Source: Herminiimonas sp. (GTDB taxonomy: Bacteria; Pseudomonadota; Gammaproteobacteria; Burkholderiales; Burkholderiaceae_D). From it: a DNA stretch of 64,000 nucleotides. The translations under genes were made by a program, and so were the position numbers. Positions within the stretch are counted from its first letter, which is position 1. The number at the start of each line of letters is the position of its first letter. This document shows positions 54,611 to 63,981 of the stretch, one piece after another. The notes beneath the pieces are model-generated. The model was not told the DNA's origin and made no database searches. It saw only the letters and a list, made by a program, of their open reading frames with translations. The stretch spans positions 1 through 64,000 of the forward strand of contig JACMOV010000039.1 in the NCBI GenBank assembly GCA_014377845.1, in the 5' to 3' direction.

Positions 54611-56086
54611 CTAGAAAGTGTGTGCGCCATGGGCGCCCAGACTCATGATGTATTGCAGGAAAATCTGGTGATCAGTGACCGTTGGCTGGCTGCGCTCCTG
54701 CGCATACTGCAGGCGGAAGCGGCTGAATTCCGACGGCGAATAATCGAGCATGGCTGTCGCCCGGTGCGGGTCGTAGGAAGCCAGTCGCGCGAAATTGGCC
54801 GGATCGAGACCGGCCCCGATCGCGCCGTTGCCCGAATCGAGGCGGTCGTAGCGGATGCCGGCGCGCCAGCCGGCGGTAAACTGGTAGACGCCCTGCAGGT
54901 ACCAGCCCGATTGCGCCGCCCGGTAGCCACCGGACGCCGCAGCCTGCCCGGATGGATCGAGGTTGTAGGCGAGGGCGCCGCGGTCGGTGCGGCGGAAGTA
55001 TTCGCCCTGCAGTTTCAGGTTGGTCTGCACCGGATTGCCGTTGGGCGACCACTTGTAGATCGCGTCGGCAATCCAGGTACCGCTGTTGCCGGTGAAGGCG
55101 TTGACCACGGTTGCGCCGGTGCGATCGGTGTCGTCGAACGCACGTTGCGCGGCGCTGGTGCGCAGGTACGACAGGCCGGCACGGTAGCTGGCCGATTCAC
55201 CGATGTCATCGCCGACGTGAGCGAAAGCGGCGGTCGAGCCGATGCCGTTCTTGTTGCGGTCATTGCCGGGGAAGGTGCCGCCGCGCCCGAGTTCGACGCC
55301 GAGCTCGACGAAGCGGTCGGTCGGGGCCAACCAGCGCAGCTGCGCGCCTTCGGGTTTGTACTGACCGCCGAAGAACGCCTGGTAGGCCAGCGGCGCATCG
55401 ACGAAGTCCCAGGTGTGCGCATGATGCGCATTCAGATAGCCGATCGAAGACAGAAAACGCCCGGCCTTGAGGCTCAGGCCATCCGACAGGCCGTGGGTTT
55501 CGAACAGCGCTTCCTCGACACTGATCTGGTTGTCCGGCGTTAGCGACAACGTGAGGCGGCCGGCGAATCGCGGATCGATGCTGGCGGCGAGCGTCAATTC
55601 CGATTCGCCCAGGTTGAAGCCGCGCTTGCCGGGTCCGAGCTCGTCGCCGCCTGGAATGAAGCCTTGCAGGCGGTAGCGGTTCGGATCTTGCGACAGGTTG
55701 GTGAAACCGCCGCCGAGGATCAGCGATACCGCGGGATTGAAGCTGTTACCGGCGCCGGCGGCAGGCGGTGGCGCGGCGGCATAAGGCTCGGCTGCGGTCG
55801 ACACTTGCGTTGCGGCGGCCGGCAGTGGATTGTCCGGGACGGGCGCCGCAGCGGCCGCCGCGCTGGCCGCTGCCTTCGCCGTAGCCATTGTCGTTTGCCT
55901 GGCCTCGCTCTCGTGCAGGCGCTGCTCCAGCGCATGGATGCGGGCTTCGTACTGCGACCTCATATCCTTGATCTCGGCGCGGATCTGCGCCAGCGCGGCA
56001 TTGTCGGCGGCGGTCGCCGCCATCACCGCATGCGGTGCGCCCAGCACGGCGCACAGCGCCGTTGCCAGGACGGTTTTCTTGAACAT
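54611..56086 (-). CDS. Outer-membrane beta-barrel protein, zinc-operon porin candidate
   Basis: The 491-residue protein has a signal peptide (MFKKTV start, cleavage near VMA-A, about 24), a periplasmic coiled coil (about 26-62, ALAQIRAEIKDMRSQYEARI), an Ala/Pro linker, then a long beta-barrel region (about 115-491) with alternating polar and aromatic strands and a C-terminal strand ending in Phe, typical of porins. It is the gene before znuA with 9 bases between them, so it probably lets zinc or a zinc chelate cross the outer membrane. It has no TonB box or plug domain. Confidence 0.8.
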   Translation of the reverse strand: MFKKTVLATALCAVLGAPHAVMAATAADNAALAQIRAEIKDMRSQYEARIHALEQRLHESEARQTTMATAKAAASAAAAAAPVPDNPLPAAATQVSTAAEPYAAAPPPAAGAGNSFNPAVSLILGGGFTNLSQDPNRYRLQGFIPGGDELGPGKRGFNLGESELTLAASIDPRFAGRLTLSLTPDNQISVEEALFETHGLSDGLSLKAGRFLSSIGYLNAHHAHTWDFVDAPLAYQAFFGGQYKPEGAQLRWLAPTDRFVELGVELGRGGTFPGNDRNKNGIGSTAAFAHVGDDIGESASYRAGLSYLRTSAAQRAFDDTDRTGATVVNAFTGNSGTWIADAIYKWSPNGNPVQTNLKLQGEYFRRTDRGALAYNLDPSGQAAASGGYRAAQSGWYLQGVYQFTAGWRAGIRYDRLDSGNGAIGAGLDPANFARLASYDPHRATAMLDYSPSEFSRFRLQYAQERSQPTVTDHQIFLQYIMSLGAHGAHTF

Positions 56087-56151
56087 GGAATTTCCTCTGG
56101 AACGTGAAAAGGCACATCGATACGGCCGGGCCGCATCGTCGTTACACGGAT

Positions 56152-56487
56152 CTAGATGAATTCTGGCGGTGCGCGCGAGAGAAAGGCGGTGAAGCAGGCG
56201 ACCGGTGCATTGCGCGACAGGGCAAGCGGCGCATCGCATGGCTGCAGCGTATCGGCGAAGAACGCAAACGGCGCACGGTCCAGCGCGGAGGCGATCTGCG
56301 CAAAGGCCAGACACTGCTCGCACACCCTTTCCGCCGGAGGCTGTTCGAGCTTCTGCCTTGACGTTGTGGTTGCAGCACTCCGGCTCGCAACGCCCAAGTG
56401 GGAAAGCGCATGCACCCATCCCATCTGCTGCGAACCAAGCAGCAGAATGGACAGTAGCAGCGGCAGAAAGTGTTTGCGCAGGTTCAC
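56152..56487 (-). CDS. Small DUF2946-like membrane-anchored protein
   Basis: The 111-residue protein has an N-terminal hydrophobic helix (FLPLLLSILLLGSQQMGW) with His residues soon after (VHALSHLG), and a CEQCLAFAQIASAL segment with a CxxC motif, which resembles DUF2946. The start is GTG. It is the first gene of the porin-znuA-znuB unit, 65 bases upstream of the porin. A metal-binding or metal-responsive role is suggested by the Cys/His content and context only. Confidence 0.6.
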   Translation of the reverse strand: MNLRKHFLPLLLSILLLGSQQMGWVHALSHLGVASRSAATTTSRQKLEQPPAERVCEQCLAFAQIASALDRAPFAFFADTLQPCDAPLALSRNAPVACFTAFLSRAPPEFI

Positions 56488-56726
56488 GATAGGCGGATTC
56501 TAGCCCATTTGAGAGGCTTGCCGCGCCGGATGGGCTGATCCCTGAGAGCGGCAGCGCGCATGACTTGCGCCGTCGCGGCCGAATAGTTCAGGGATATGTA
56601 CGCGAACGTACAGAACCGTGCCCGGTGCCGCAACGACAATGGTGTCCATACGCGGCGAGACGGCATTTCCTTCGCCAGGTCGATGCGACGACAATGGTGT
56701 CGGCGCCTGTCCATTCGGGAGTCATC

Positions 56727-56990
56727 ATGTTCGTCGTTGCGCGAAGCTACTTCAGTCCCAGGTATCTCGTTGCCGGAATCATGCTGATGCTGACCGTCTC
56801 CCTGGCGACCGCCGCGATTGCGATGTACTTGCCCGACTCGCCGCTCGCGGTCGCGGACAATGGCGCAAGCAAGCGCACCACCGCCAGCGCACCGGCCCGT
56901 AACATCAGCGAATACCGACGCCTGCATGCGGCCCGCACCGCAGTCGTGCCAACCTACATGCGAGTGACGGCAGAGTCGCTTGACCGTTAA
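56727..56990 (+). CDS. Hypothetical single-pass membrane protein (87 aa)
   Basis: The protein has one transmembrane segment (about 14-34, LVAGIMLMLTVSLATAAIAM) and a basic, Thr/Ala-rich exterior part. I do not recognise a family. GGGAG precedes the ATG at 56727. The next small gene follows 10 bases later, so they are probably one transcript. Confidence 0.6.
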   Translation: MFVVARSYFSPRYLVAGIMLMLTVSLATAAIAMYLPDSPLAVADNGASKRTTASAPARNISEYRRLHAARTAVVPTYMRVTAESLDR

Positions 56991-57000
56991 AGGACATTCC

Positions 57001-57165
57001 ATGCGAAATACCGATGAAAACGTCGCTTTGCTCAAGGATCTCATGAAGGTGCCGCCGATGAGCGCGTCCCAACATGCGTTGATCATGCGTAAGCGAATCG
57101 AAGGTCGGCGGCTTGCCGAGGACGTTCGTGAAGCCTCTCGCCAGCGATCGCGGGACTTAAGCTAG
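57001..57165 (+). CDS. Hypothetical small basic protein (54 aa)
   Basis: The 54-residue protein is charged and helical (VALLKDLMKVPPMSASQHALIM). AAAGGA precedes the ATG. Its last codons and stop fall inside a tandem 13-bp repeat (57152-57197), so the natural C-terminus could vary with repeat number. No family is recognised. Confidence 0.5.
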   Translation: MRNTDENVALLKDLMKVPPMSASQHALIMRKRIEGRRLAEDVREASRQRSRDLS

Positions 57166-57197
57166 GGACTTAAGCTAGGGGCTAGGGACTTGGGCTA
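57152..57197 (+). repeat. Tandem 13-bp repeat at the end of the 54-aa gene
   Basis: GGGACTTAAGCTA occurs at 57152-57164 and 57165-57177, then a 7-base partial unit and a variant copy at 57185-57197 with GGG in place of AAG. Each copy carries a TAAGCTAG stop-containing sequence. It lies between the gene end and a GC-rich 150-base leader of the next gene. Confidence 0.65.
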
Positions 57198-57351
57198 GCC
57201 ACTTCCAAGCGAGCGGGCTACCCGCTGAACCACAATTTCGAGCTCCACATTTTCTTTTTCATGTAGTCCCCTTTGCGCCTGGAGCACGCCTTCATGGCGT
57301 GGCAGGCGCTACACCGAATCCCCTATCCCGGCAAGCAACGAGACCGACAAT

Positions 57352-57648
57352 ATGACGACAAGCACCGACCCATCCAACAGTTCAACCACCGCATCAACCA
57401 CCGCGTCAGCCACCGCATCAGCCACCGCGTCAACCACCGCGTCAACCACCTATTACGTTCTGCGCAGCCGTACCACCACGATGGGCGACGGCCCCTACGT
57501 CGGACTGGCAGCCGACGGTGCGCACGCCGTCGTGCCCGACGTGATGCAAGCCAGACGCTTTGCTTCGCTGGCCGAGGCCGAATCCTATGCCGGCGCAATG
57601 GGCGAGACGTTCGGCGACTTCGAACTCGAAGTCCGCACGGCAGCGTAG
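57352..57648 (+). CDS. Hypothetical protein with Thr/Ser/Ala repeat N-terminus
   Basis: The 98-residue protein has residues about 11-33 made of a Thr-Ala-Ser-(Thr/Ala) repeat, encoded by a 12-bp minisatellite, then a compact domain (YYVLRSRTTTMGDGPYVGLAADG ... FGDFELEVRTA). The repetitive start could be a variable linker. No signal peptide or membrane helix. It is followed after 72 bases by the next stress-like gene. Unknown function. Confidence 0.6.
   Translation: MTTSTDPSNSSTTASTTASATASATASTTASTTYYVLRSRTTTMGDGPYVGLAADGAHAVVPDVMQARRFASLAEAESYAGAMGETFGDFELEVRTAA
57388..57447 (+). repeat. In-frame 12-bp minisatellite (five units)
   Basis: Five consecutive units of ACCGCRTCARCC (R = A or G) encode a four-residue repeat, so changes in copy number keep the frame. 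A degenerate sixth unit precedes it. Confidence 0.75.
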
Positions 57649-57720
57649 AAACAGGTTTCTTCGGAACACCGGACCGCCGGATTCGTCCAATCAGCCTTCC
57701 AAAATCACATCGAGAACGCC

Positions 57721-58347
57721 ATGGCCCACATCATCGCAGGACACTTCCAGGAACAATCTCAGGTCGACCAAGTGATCGAGGCGATCCGGGAAATCGGCAT
57801 CCGGCAAGAGCAGATCAGCAGTTTTTACGTGAACCCGCCCGGCCAGCACAACCTGTATTCGATCGGCGGCGATCGTGACGAGTCGCCGGGCGCGCACGAC
57901 AGTAGCGCCGGCGTTGTTCGTGGCGCCGCAACCGGAGGGGCAATCGGTGCAGCCGCAGGCTTGACCGGCGCGCCGGTGTTCGGCCCTGTGGGACCCGCAG
58001 TCGGTGCGCTCGTCGGCGCGCACATCGGGGGCTTGATCGGCAGCTTGTCACAGATGACCGAGGATAAACAACCCGACGAAAGTGCGATTGACGTCGCCAA
58101 GCGCAATGTCGAACCACACCAGCGCAGTTCTGGCCTGATGGTTGCCGTCAGTGTCGATGACGCAGCGCCTTTGGATACCTCAGGTGTCGGGCGTAACCCG
58201 CAGCGAGAAATCGTCGATGTGCTGAACCGGTTCGGTGTGCGTGACCTGGAGGAAGCAGATGGCACCATCGTCGATGGCGATTGGCAGGATTTCAACCCGT
58301 TGGCGGTGCCACGCCTGATTGACCCGGCAACCTTGCGCGCCATCTGA
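57721..58347 (+). CDS. Glycine-zipper stress-type protein (208 aa)
   Basis: The protein has an N-terminal alpha/beta segment (IIAGHFQEQSQVDQVIEAIREIGI), a central Gly/Ala-rich membrane-active zipper (about 65-105, GAATGGAIGAAAGLTG, GPVGPAVGALVGAHIGGLIG) and a C-terminal soluble part with QREIVDVLNRFGVRDLEEADGTIVDGDWQDF. It resembles general-stress proteins that alternate a soluble domain with a glycine-rich helix hairpin, but I cannot name the family. It converges with the oxidoreductase genes. Confidence 0.7.
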   Translation: MAHIIAGHFQEQSQVDQVIEAIREIGIRQEQISSFYVNPPGQHNLYSIGGDRDESPGAHDSSAGVVRGAATGGAIGAAAGLTGAPVFGPVGPAVGALVGAHIGGLIGSLSQMTEDKQPDESAIDVAKRNVEPHQRSSGLMVAVSVDDAAPLDTSGVGRNPQREIVDVLNRFGVRDLEEADGTIVDGDWQDFNPLAVPRLIDPATLRAI

Positions 58348-58396
58348 TCGGCGTTTTGGGCGACGTTTTCCGTTTCGCTATTCAGAACAGCAAACA

Positions 58397-58430
58397 GCGG
58401 ATCGCCCGGCGTTCCTGCCAGGCGATCCGC
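58397..58430. terminator. Symmetrical hairpin between convergent genes
   Basis: GCGGATCGCC and GGCGATCCGC are perfect 10-bp arms around a 14-base loop, in the 90-base gap between two genes that end towards each other. No long T tract on either strand, so it is a possible bidirectional terminator of the GC-rich type. Confidence 0.5.
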
Positions 58431-58437
58431 GTCCGAT

Positions 58438-60693
58438 TCAGATCAGCTTGTCGAGCGTGATCGGCAGATCCCGCACCCGCACGCCGGTGGCGTGGTGGAC
58501 CGCATTCGCAATCGCCGCCGCGACACCGGTGATGCCGATTTCACCGATGCCCTTTGCCCCCAGCGCATTGATGTACGGATCGTCTTCATCGACCACGATG
58601 ATCTCGATATCGCCGATATCGGCGTTGACCGGAACATGATATTCGCCCAGGTTGGCATTGATCGCGCGCCCGGTCAGCCGGTCCATCTCGGTCTTTTCCT
58701 GCAGCGCCATGCCGATGCCCCACACGACACCGCCCATCAACTGGCTGTGACCGGTCTTGCGGTTCATCAGCTTGCCGATACCGTAGGCGCCCACGACGCG
58801 CGGCACCGTCACGGTCCCGAGCTCCGGATCGACATGCACTTCGACGAAGACAGCGCCGAACGAATGCATCGAAAACTGTTTTTTTTCATCGCCCGGCTTG
58901 GTTTCGCTGGTCGCTTCGATCGGCGCGCCGCCGTTGCGCTCGATGAGCCGTGCGATCGGCTCGCGCCGGGCCGGCAGCGTGCGCAGAAACAGCCATCCCG
59001 CTTCGATGCCGATCTCGTCTGCATTCATGCCGTGCAGGAGTGATGCCGCATCGCCGATTGCCATTGCGATCAGCTTGGCGCGCACCGAAGTGGCAGCGGC
59101 ATGCACCGCCGGTCCGACGCTGGCGACCGTCTGCGATCCGCCTGAGACGGGCGCGTGCGGCTGGTTGGTGTCGCCGAGTTCGAATCGCACTTTCTCGAGC
59201 GGCAAGCCGAGTGCGTCTGCAGCAATCTGTGTCATTACCGTGTAGGTGCCGGTGCCGAGATCTTGCGAACCGCTGCACACGACCGCGCTGCCATCGGACA
59301 GGATCGTGGCCGATGCGCTCGCCGCCTGGCGGTTGGCCGGATACGCGGCGGTGGCCATGCCCCAGCCGACCAGCAGGTCGCCGTGCCGCATCGAGCGCGG
59401 CTCCGGGTTGCGTTGTGCCCATCCGAACCGCTGCGCGCCCTGTTCATAACACTGGCGCAGCGATTTGCTCGACCAGGGCAACCCCTTCTCGGGCTCCCGT
59501 TCTGCATGATTCTGCATGCGAAGCGCAATCGGGTCGATCCGCGCGGCACACGCCAGCTCGTCGATCGCGGATTCGAGCGCGAAGCTGCCGCTGGCTTCGC
59601 CCGGCGCCCGCATGAAAGTGGGTACCCCGTAGTGCATCCGCGCCAGCCGATGCGTGGTGTGCTGGCTATCGCTGTCGTAGAGCATGCGGGTCACGATCGC
59701 TGATGGCTCGATCCACGGCTCCTGAAAGGCGCTGCCGGAGATCACATGGTGACGCACCGCGGTCAGCCGGCCGTCGGCCGCCGCGCCCAGTTGCAGGCGC
59801 TGCTCGGTCTGTGGACGATGCCCGACCATGCCGAACATCTGGGGGCGCGTCAGCACCAGCTTCACCGGCTGCCCGGCGGCACGCGCGGCCATCGCGGCCA
59901 GCACCACATGCGACCAGGTCGAGCCCTTGGAACCAAAACCGCCGCCGACGAAAGGACAGATCACGCGGACCTGGTCGGGCGACATTCCCAATGTCTTGGC
60001 CACCGCGGTGCGGTCGCCGCTCACGTACTGGGTCGAGTCGAACAGTGTCAGGTGCTCGCCGTTCCACGTTGCCACGGTCGCATGCGGCTCCAGCGGGTTG
60101 TGGTTTTCCACGGGGGTGGTGTAGGTAGCGTCGATCCGGCTGCTGGCATCGCGCCAGCCGGCATCATGATCGCCGCGCGACGAATCGGGAGTCGAGCCCT
60201 GGACCTTGTCGGGCGTGACCAGGTCGGCTTTGGCCAGTTCGAAATCGAGCACCGCGGCCTTGGCGTCGTAAGTAATGCGTACCGTCCGGGCGGCATCCTG
60301 CGCCTGCTCCAGTGTCTCGGCCACGACGATTGCAACCGGTTGGTTGTTGTACAGGACCTGGTCGTCCTGCAGCAGGTTCAGTACGCGTCCGGCGGGCGGG
60401 TTGCCGGCGCCGGCGCGTCCCTTTTCGGGCAATGCGGGTGCGTTATGGTGACTCATTGCCAGCCTGACCCCGCGCATGCGCTCGGCGTCGCCGGTATCGA
60501 TGTTGGCAATCCGGCCATGGGCGATCGTGCTGGTGACGATGACCGCATGCAGGAGTCCCGGCAGCGCATGCTCGGCAGCGTATATCGCTGCGCCGGTGAC
60601 TTTAGCGTGACCATCGGTCCGGTTGAGCGGTTGGCCGATCAGCGGCGCGCCAATGAGCGGCATGCCGCTTGCAGATTCCGCGAGGGGATTCAT
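58438..60693 (-). CDS. paoC: Aldehyde oxidoreductase, molybdopterin-binding subunit (PaoC-like)
   Basis: The 751-residue protein is of the xanthine-oxidase family large subunit, slightly longer than E. coli PaoC (732). Motifs: [19 protein letters not shown] near 35-53, the Mo-domain stretches [13 protein letters not shown] near 265-277 and [11 protein letters not shown] near 370, and the active-site [12 protein letters not shown] near the C-terminus with the catalytic Glu. It oxidises aldehydes to acids using molybdopterin-cytosine dinucleotide. The start at 60693 has AGGAG and overlaps the FAD-subunit stop. Confidence 0.9.
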   Translation of the reverse strand: MNPLAESASGMPLIGAPLIGQPLNRTDGHAKVTGAAIYAAEHALPGLLHAVIVTSTIAHGRIANIDTGDAERMRGVRLAMSHHNAPALPEKGRAGAGNPPAGRVLNLLQDDQVLYNNQPVAIVVAETLEQAQDAARTVRITYDAKAAVLDFELAKADLVTPDKVQGSTPDSSRGDHDAGWRDASSRIDATYTTPVENHNPLEPHATVATWNGEHLTLFDSTQYVSGDRTAVAKTLGMSPDQVRVICPFVGGGFGSKGSTWSHVVLAAMAARAAGQPVKLVLTRPQMFGMVGHRPQTEQRLQLGAAADGRLTAVRHHVISGSAFQEPWIEPSAIVTRMLYDSDSQHTTHRLARMHYGVPTFMRAPGEASGSFALESAIDELACAARIDPIALRMQNHAEREPEKGLPWSSKSLRQCYEQGAQRFGWAQRNPEPRSMRHGDLLVGWGMATAAYPANRQAASASATILSDGSAVVCSGSQDLGTGTYTVMTQIAADALGLPLEKVRFELGDTNQPHAPVSGGSQTVASVGPAVHAAATSVRAKLIAMAIGDAASLLHGMNADEIGIEAGWLFLRTLPARREPIARLIERNGGAPIEATSETKPGDEKKQFSMHSFGAVFVEVHVDPELGTVTVPRVVGAYGIGKLMNRKTGHSQLMGGVVWGIGMALQEKTEMDRLTGRAINANLGEYHVPVNADIGDIEIIVVDEDDPYINALGAKGIGEIGITGVAAAIANAVHHATGVRVRDLPITLDKLI

Positions 60694-61700
60694 GTGGATT
60701 CTCCTGTCGATGCGGCGGCCAGCCGTAGTGCGCGAACGATCGCCCGGCGTGCGAGCGGTATCTTGAACCGGTTGTCCCGCAGGCCGACGGCGCCGGCCAG
60801 CAGCTGGTCGGCGACCCTGGCCGCAGCATCCTCGAAGGCGGATGTGCCGATGCGCTGACCGAGCAGCGGTGCTTCTGCATCCGCGACGCGCCACGGCTTG
60901 TGGGCAACGCCGCCGAGCGCGACGGTCGCCTGCTCGACGATGCCATCGCGTAGCCCCAGTCCTGCGGCCACCGATACCAGCGCAAACGCATAGCTGGCAC
61001 GGTCGCGTACCTTCAGATAATGCGCATTGGCGGCGAAGGGCGAGGGCGGCAGGTCGACTGCCGTGATCAGTTCGTGTGCGCCGAGTACCGTATCGGATTG
61101 CGGTCGATCGCCGGGCAGGCGATGGAATTCGGCGATCGGAATCCGCCGCTCGCCATCCTCGCCACGCACGGTCACCACTGCATCGAGCGCCGCCAGGGCG
61201 ACATTCATGTCGGACGGGTTGGTGGCGATGCAGGCGTCGCTGGCGCCGAGGATCGCATGGATACGATGGAAGCCGTCGCGCGCGGCGCATCCCGAACCGG
61301 GGATACGCTTGTTGCATCGATCGAATCCGGTATCGTTAAAGTAGTAGCAACGGGGGCGCTGCATCAGGTTGCCGCCGGTGGTCGCCATGTTGCGCAATTG
61401 GGCTGATGCGCCCGATAGCAAAGCCTGCGACAGGAGCGGAAAGCGTTGCCGCACCAGCGCATGATTTGCGGTATCGCTGTTGCGGGCCAGCGCGCCGATG
61501 CGCACGCCGCCAGCTTCCGTGCTCACGATGCTGTCCAGGCCACTGCGGTTCAGATCGATCAGGCGGACAGCATGCTCGACGTCGCCCTTGAGCAGGTCGA
61601 GCAGGTTGGTGCCGCCACCGAGGTATCGCGCACCCGGCTGCTGTGCGAGGCCAAATGCGTTCGCCGCGTCGGTGGCGCGGTCATAGAAAAATGGTTGCAT
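60690..61700 (-). CDS. paoB: Aldehyde oxidoreductase, FAD-binding subunit (PaoB-like)
   Basis: The 336-residue protein has the FAD-binding PCMH fold: [17 protein letters not shown] near 25-40, then [16 protein letters not shown] near 106-121. Four cysteines at 118, 129, 138 and 157 match the extra [4Fe-4S] cluster of PaoB, absent from most xanthine oxidase FAD subunits. Its stop overlaps the paoC start by 4 bases. Confidence 0.9.
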   Translation of the reverse strand: MQPFFYDRATDAANAFGLAQQPGARYLGGGTNLLDLLKGDVEHAVRLIDLNRSGLDSIVSTEAGGVRIGALARNSDTANHALVRQRFPLLSQALLSGASAQLRNMATTGGNLMQRPRCYYFNDTGFDRCNKRIPGSGCAARDGFHRIHAILGASDACIATNPSDMNVALAALDAVVTVRGEDGERRIPIAEFHRLPGDRPQSDTVLGAHELITAVDLPPSPFAANAHYLKVRDRASYAFALVSVAAGLGLRDGIVEQATVALGGVAHKPWRVADAEAPLLGQRIGTSAFEDAAARVADQLLAGAVGLRDNRFKIPLARRAIVRALRLAAASTGEST

Positions 61701-61715
61701 GAAAGCTCCTGCAGA

Positions 61716-62300
61716 TCAGGTGTTCTTGCATGAGGTGGATGCCAGGCCGGTCATGACGCTCTGGATGGCCGCCACGATGTTCGGATACGCGCCACAGCGG
61801 CAGAGGTTGCCGCTCATGCGCTCGCGGATGTCGGCTGCGCTCGCGGCGTGTTGCGGCTGGCGTACATCGCCCGAAACCGTGCTGGCGTCGCCGGCCCGGA
61901 ATTCATTGAGCAGCGCCGTTGCCGAGCACAGCTGTCCCGGTGTGCAGTAACCGCACTGGAATGCATCGTGGGCGATGAAGGCGGTCTGGAGCGGGGTGAG
62001 CTGCGCATCGATTTCGAGGCCCTCCACGGTCGTGATTTCCTGCTCGTCATGCATGATCGCCAGTGTCAGGCAGGCATTGATGCGGCGGCCATCGATCAGC
62101 ACCGTGCAGGCCCCGCACTGTCCGCGGTCGCAGCCTTTCTTGGTGCCCGTCATGCCGAGGGTTTCACGCAGGGCGTCGAGCAGCGTGACACGGGGTTCGA
62201 TCGTCAGCGCATGTTGCGTGCCGTTGATGCGCAATGTGAGTGGTACCGGTTCGGCGAACCGGGCCGTGGGTTGTGCGCCCGTCGCAGGAGAGTCGCTCAT
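61716..62300 (-). CDS. paoA: Aldehyde oxidoreductase, [2Fe-2S] subunit (PaoA-like)
   Basis: The 194-residue protein carries both [2Fe-2S] sites: Cys57, 62, 65 and 77 (CDRGQCGAC) and Cys116, 119, 167 and 169 (CGYC, CRC). E. coli PaoA begins with a twin-arginine signal of about 50 residues; here the protein starts with a short MSDSPATGAQ region and no RR motif, so the complex may be cytosolic or exported by another route. A GAGGC site precedes the ATG. paoB follows after 15 bases. Confidence 0.9.
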   Translation of the reverse strand: MSDSPATGAQPTARFAEPVPLTLRINGTQHALTIEPRVTLLDALRETLGMTGTKKGCDRGQCGACTVLIDGRRINACLTLAIMHDEQEITTVEGLEIDAQLTPLQTAFIAHDAFQCGYCTPGQLCSATALLNEFRAGDASTVSGDVRQPQHAASAADIRERMSGNLCRCGAYPNIVAAIQSVMTGLASTSCKNT

Positions 62301-62480
62301 TTGCTGCCTCGTTAAGTGGCGGCATGCGCCTGCATGCGCAATCGGATGCGGTACGGCGGTGGCTGCATGACGCGGATGGGTCGTCGCCCACGATGAACGC
62401 GACGCTTCAATGAAGCGTGGAACCGGCGTGAGCCAGATGCCTCAGCATGCCGCAAACAGGGTGGAGATTGTGTGCGCGAC

Positions 62481-63722
62481 CTAGCGTAGCGGCGTAGATT
62501 GACTCGCGAAAACCGGCATCGTCGCGGCAGGCTCGGAAGCGCCGGTCCAGACCACGTCTTCATCGATGGCGTACACCTTGCAAGGCTGACCGGTCGTGCG
62601 TTGGCAGGTCGCCAGCACCCGCTCGACCGGGTCGTCACCGTCTTCGGCCCAGCTCCAGCCGCCGCTGCTGGAGACTGCAAATGCCCGCGGCGCCGGTTTG
62701 CTCAGGAAGATCCGGTACTGCTCGCGCCCCTGTGATTGCAGATACGGAATCGCATTGACATTATCGATTGCGGCAAATGTCGTCTTCGGCAGGCGCGGTT
62801 GCTGGACCAGGGTGAGGACTTCGTCGGTCGGCATGCCGATCTGTTTCAAAAAGCGTTCCGTTTCGGGCCACCAGATCCGTACGCCGTCGCGGCTGCCGCT
62901 CAACTGATGCGCATCGTGCTTGAAGTCACCGAACGCGATCAGACGCGCGACGCCCCCGGCGTTGACGAACGCAGCATGCAAGGTAACTGCGAAGGCGGCA
63001 TTGAAATAACTGTCGTTGGCGCCGTAGAACCAGAGGGATGGAATCCGGCTTTTCGCGCCATAGTCTGCAAAGGCGGTTACCAGTGCCGCCTTCCATTGGC
63101 ATGGGCCGCTGTCGGTTTTCAGGCCGCCGGCAAAATTGATCAGGCCGCGTACGCCGGCGACGGTGCGGGTGCCCAAGGCCAATGCCGTCAGTCCGCCGTG
63201 CGACTGACCTGCGACCAGCAATCGTTCACGATCGACCCAGGGTTGCTGCACCAGGTAATCGACGACGCCCTGGACATCGTTTGCCTGCGTCTGGCCGTTC
63301 GCTTCGAGGTTGCAGCCGTCGTCGATGTACCTGCCGCCGGAGTGGGCAAAGCCGGTGCGCATCGGGATTACCACGGCATAGCCGCGCTTGACGAACTCGC
63401 GGCTGATGGCAATGAAACGGTCGCGTTCCTGCAGGCGTGGATTACCGCGCGCCTTGCCGTGATTCATGATCAATACGGGAAAGGGACCGTCGCCTGGCGG
63501 TTTGAACAACGTGGTTTCGAGTTCGACCACACTTCTGGCGGAGGTCACTGGAATCCGGATCACCTGTTCGATGAGACGTGCATCCGAGAGGGCTGATGCA
63601 GCCGTGGCGATGGCAGGAATGAAGAAGATGAGCGTCAGCGCGCAACGTATCAGCAACGTGAGCACGCACTGGCGGCCAGACCGCACCGGCTTGCCGAAAC
63701 ACCCTGTATCCCATCGAAACAT
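62481..63722 (-). CDS. Secreted alpha/beta hydrolase (dienelactone-hydrolase-like)
   Basis: The 413-residue protein has a signal peptide (hydrophobic core CALTLIFFIPAIATAASA, about 27-44) and an alpha/beta hydrolase domain with the oxyanion segment LIMNHG near 83-88, nucleophile elbow GQSHGG near 166-171, an Asp near GANDS and His in FKHDAHQ. A C-terminal extension (about 300-413) is unusual for the family and lacks a recognised fold. It is probably a periplasmic or extracellular esterase. A GTG at about 63665 is an alternative start giving a standard-length signal. Confidence 0.82.
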   Translation of the reverse strand: MFRWDTGCFGKPVRSGRQCVLTLLIRCALTLIFFIPAIATAASALSDARLIEQVIRIPVTSARSVVELETTLFKPPGDGPFPVLIMNHGKARGNPRLQERDRFIAISREFVKRGYAVVIPMRTGFAHSGGRYIDDGCNLEANGQTQANDVQGVVDYLVQQPWVDRERLLVAGQSHGGLTALALGTRTVAGVRGLINFAGGLKTDSGPCQWKAALVTAFADYGAKSRIPSLWFYGANDSYFNAAFAVTLHAAFVNAGGVARLIAFGDFKHDAHQLSGSRDGVRIWWPETERFLKQIGMPTDEVLTLVQQPRLPKTTFAAIDNVNAIPYLQSQGREQYRIFLSKPAPRAFAVSSSGGWSWAEDGDDPVERVLATCQRTTGQPCKVYAIDEDVVWTGASEPAATMPVFASQSTPLR

Positions 63723-63948
63723 TCGCTGCTCGCATTTGACTCAGAACAATATTTCCAAGTCTAAAACACGATGTTGCTTTAATTCAAGCTTGCTTCAGGA
63801 AACTTCAGTTGGTGTCTGTTTTTCGCTTTGCTTTTTAGGCATGCCTTTCACGCAATCCGGCGCCGGTGTGCCGCAGGAAGATCTACTACCGCCTCGCCAA
63901 ATCGGTCGCGGCGGGCGAAATCGCTGGGCCAGGTTCGAGCGTCCCCAT

Positions 63949-63981
63949 AAAAAAGCCCGGCGCCACTTGCGTGGGCCGGGC
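63949..63981 (-). terminator. Terminator of a minus-strand gene beyond the right edge
   Basis: Read on the minus strand, GCCCGGC and GCCGGGC form a GC-rich stem with an inner CCAC/GTGG pairing, followed by six T. The gene it ends must lie to the right of the window. The rest of 63723-64000 shows nothing I can support. Confidence 0.75.

Noticed and set aside
57388..57447. Possible CRISPR array
   Set aside because: The 12-bp units are contiguous without spacers and are in frame inside a gene.
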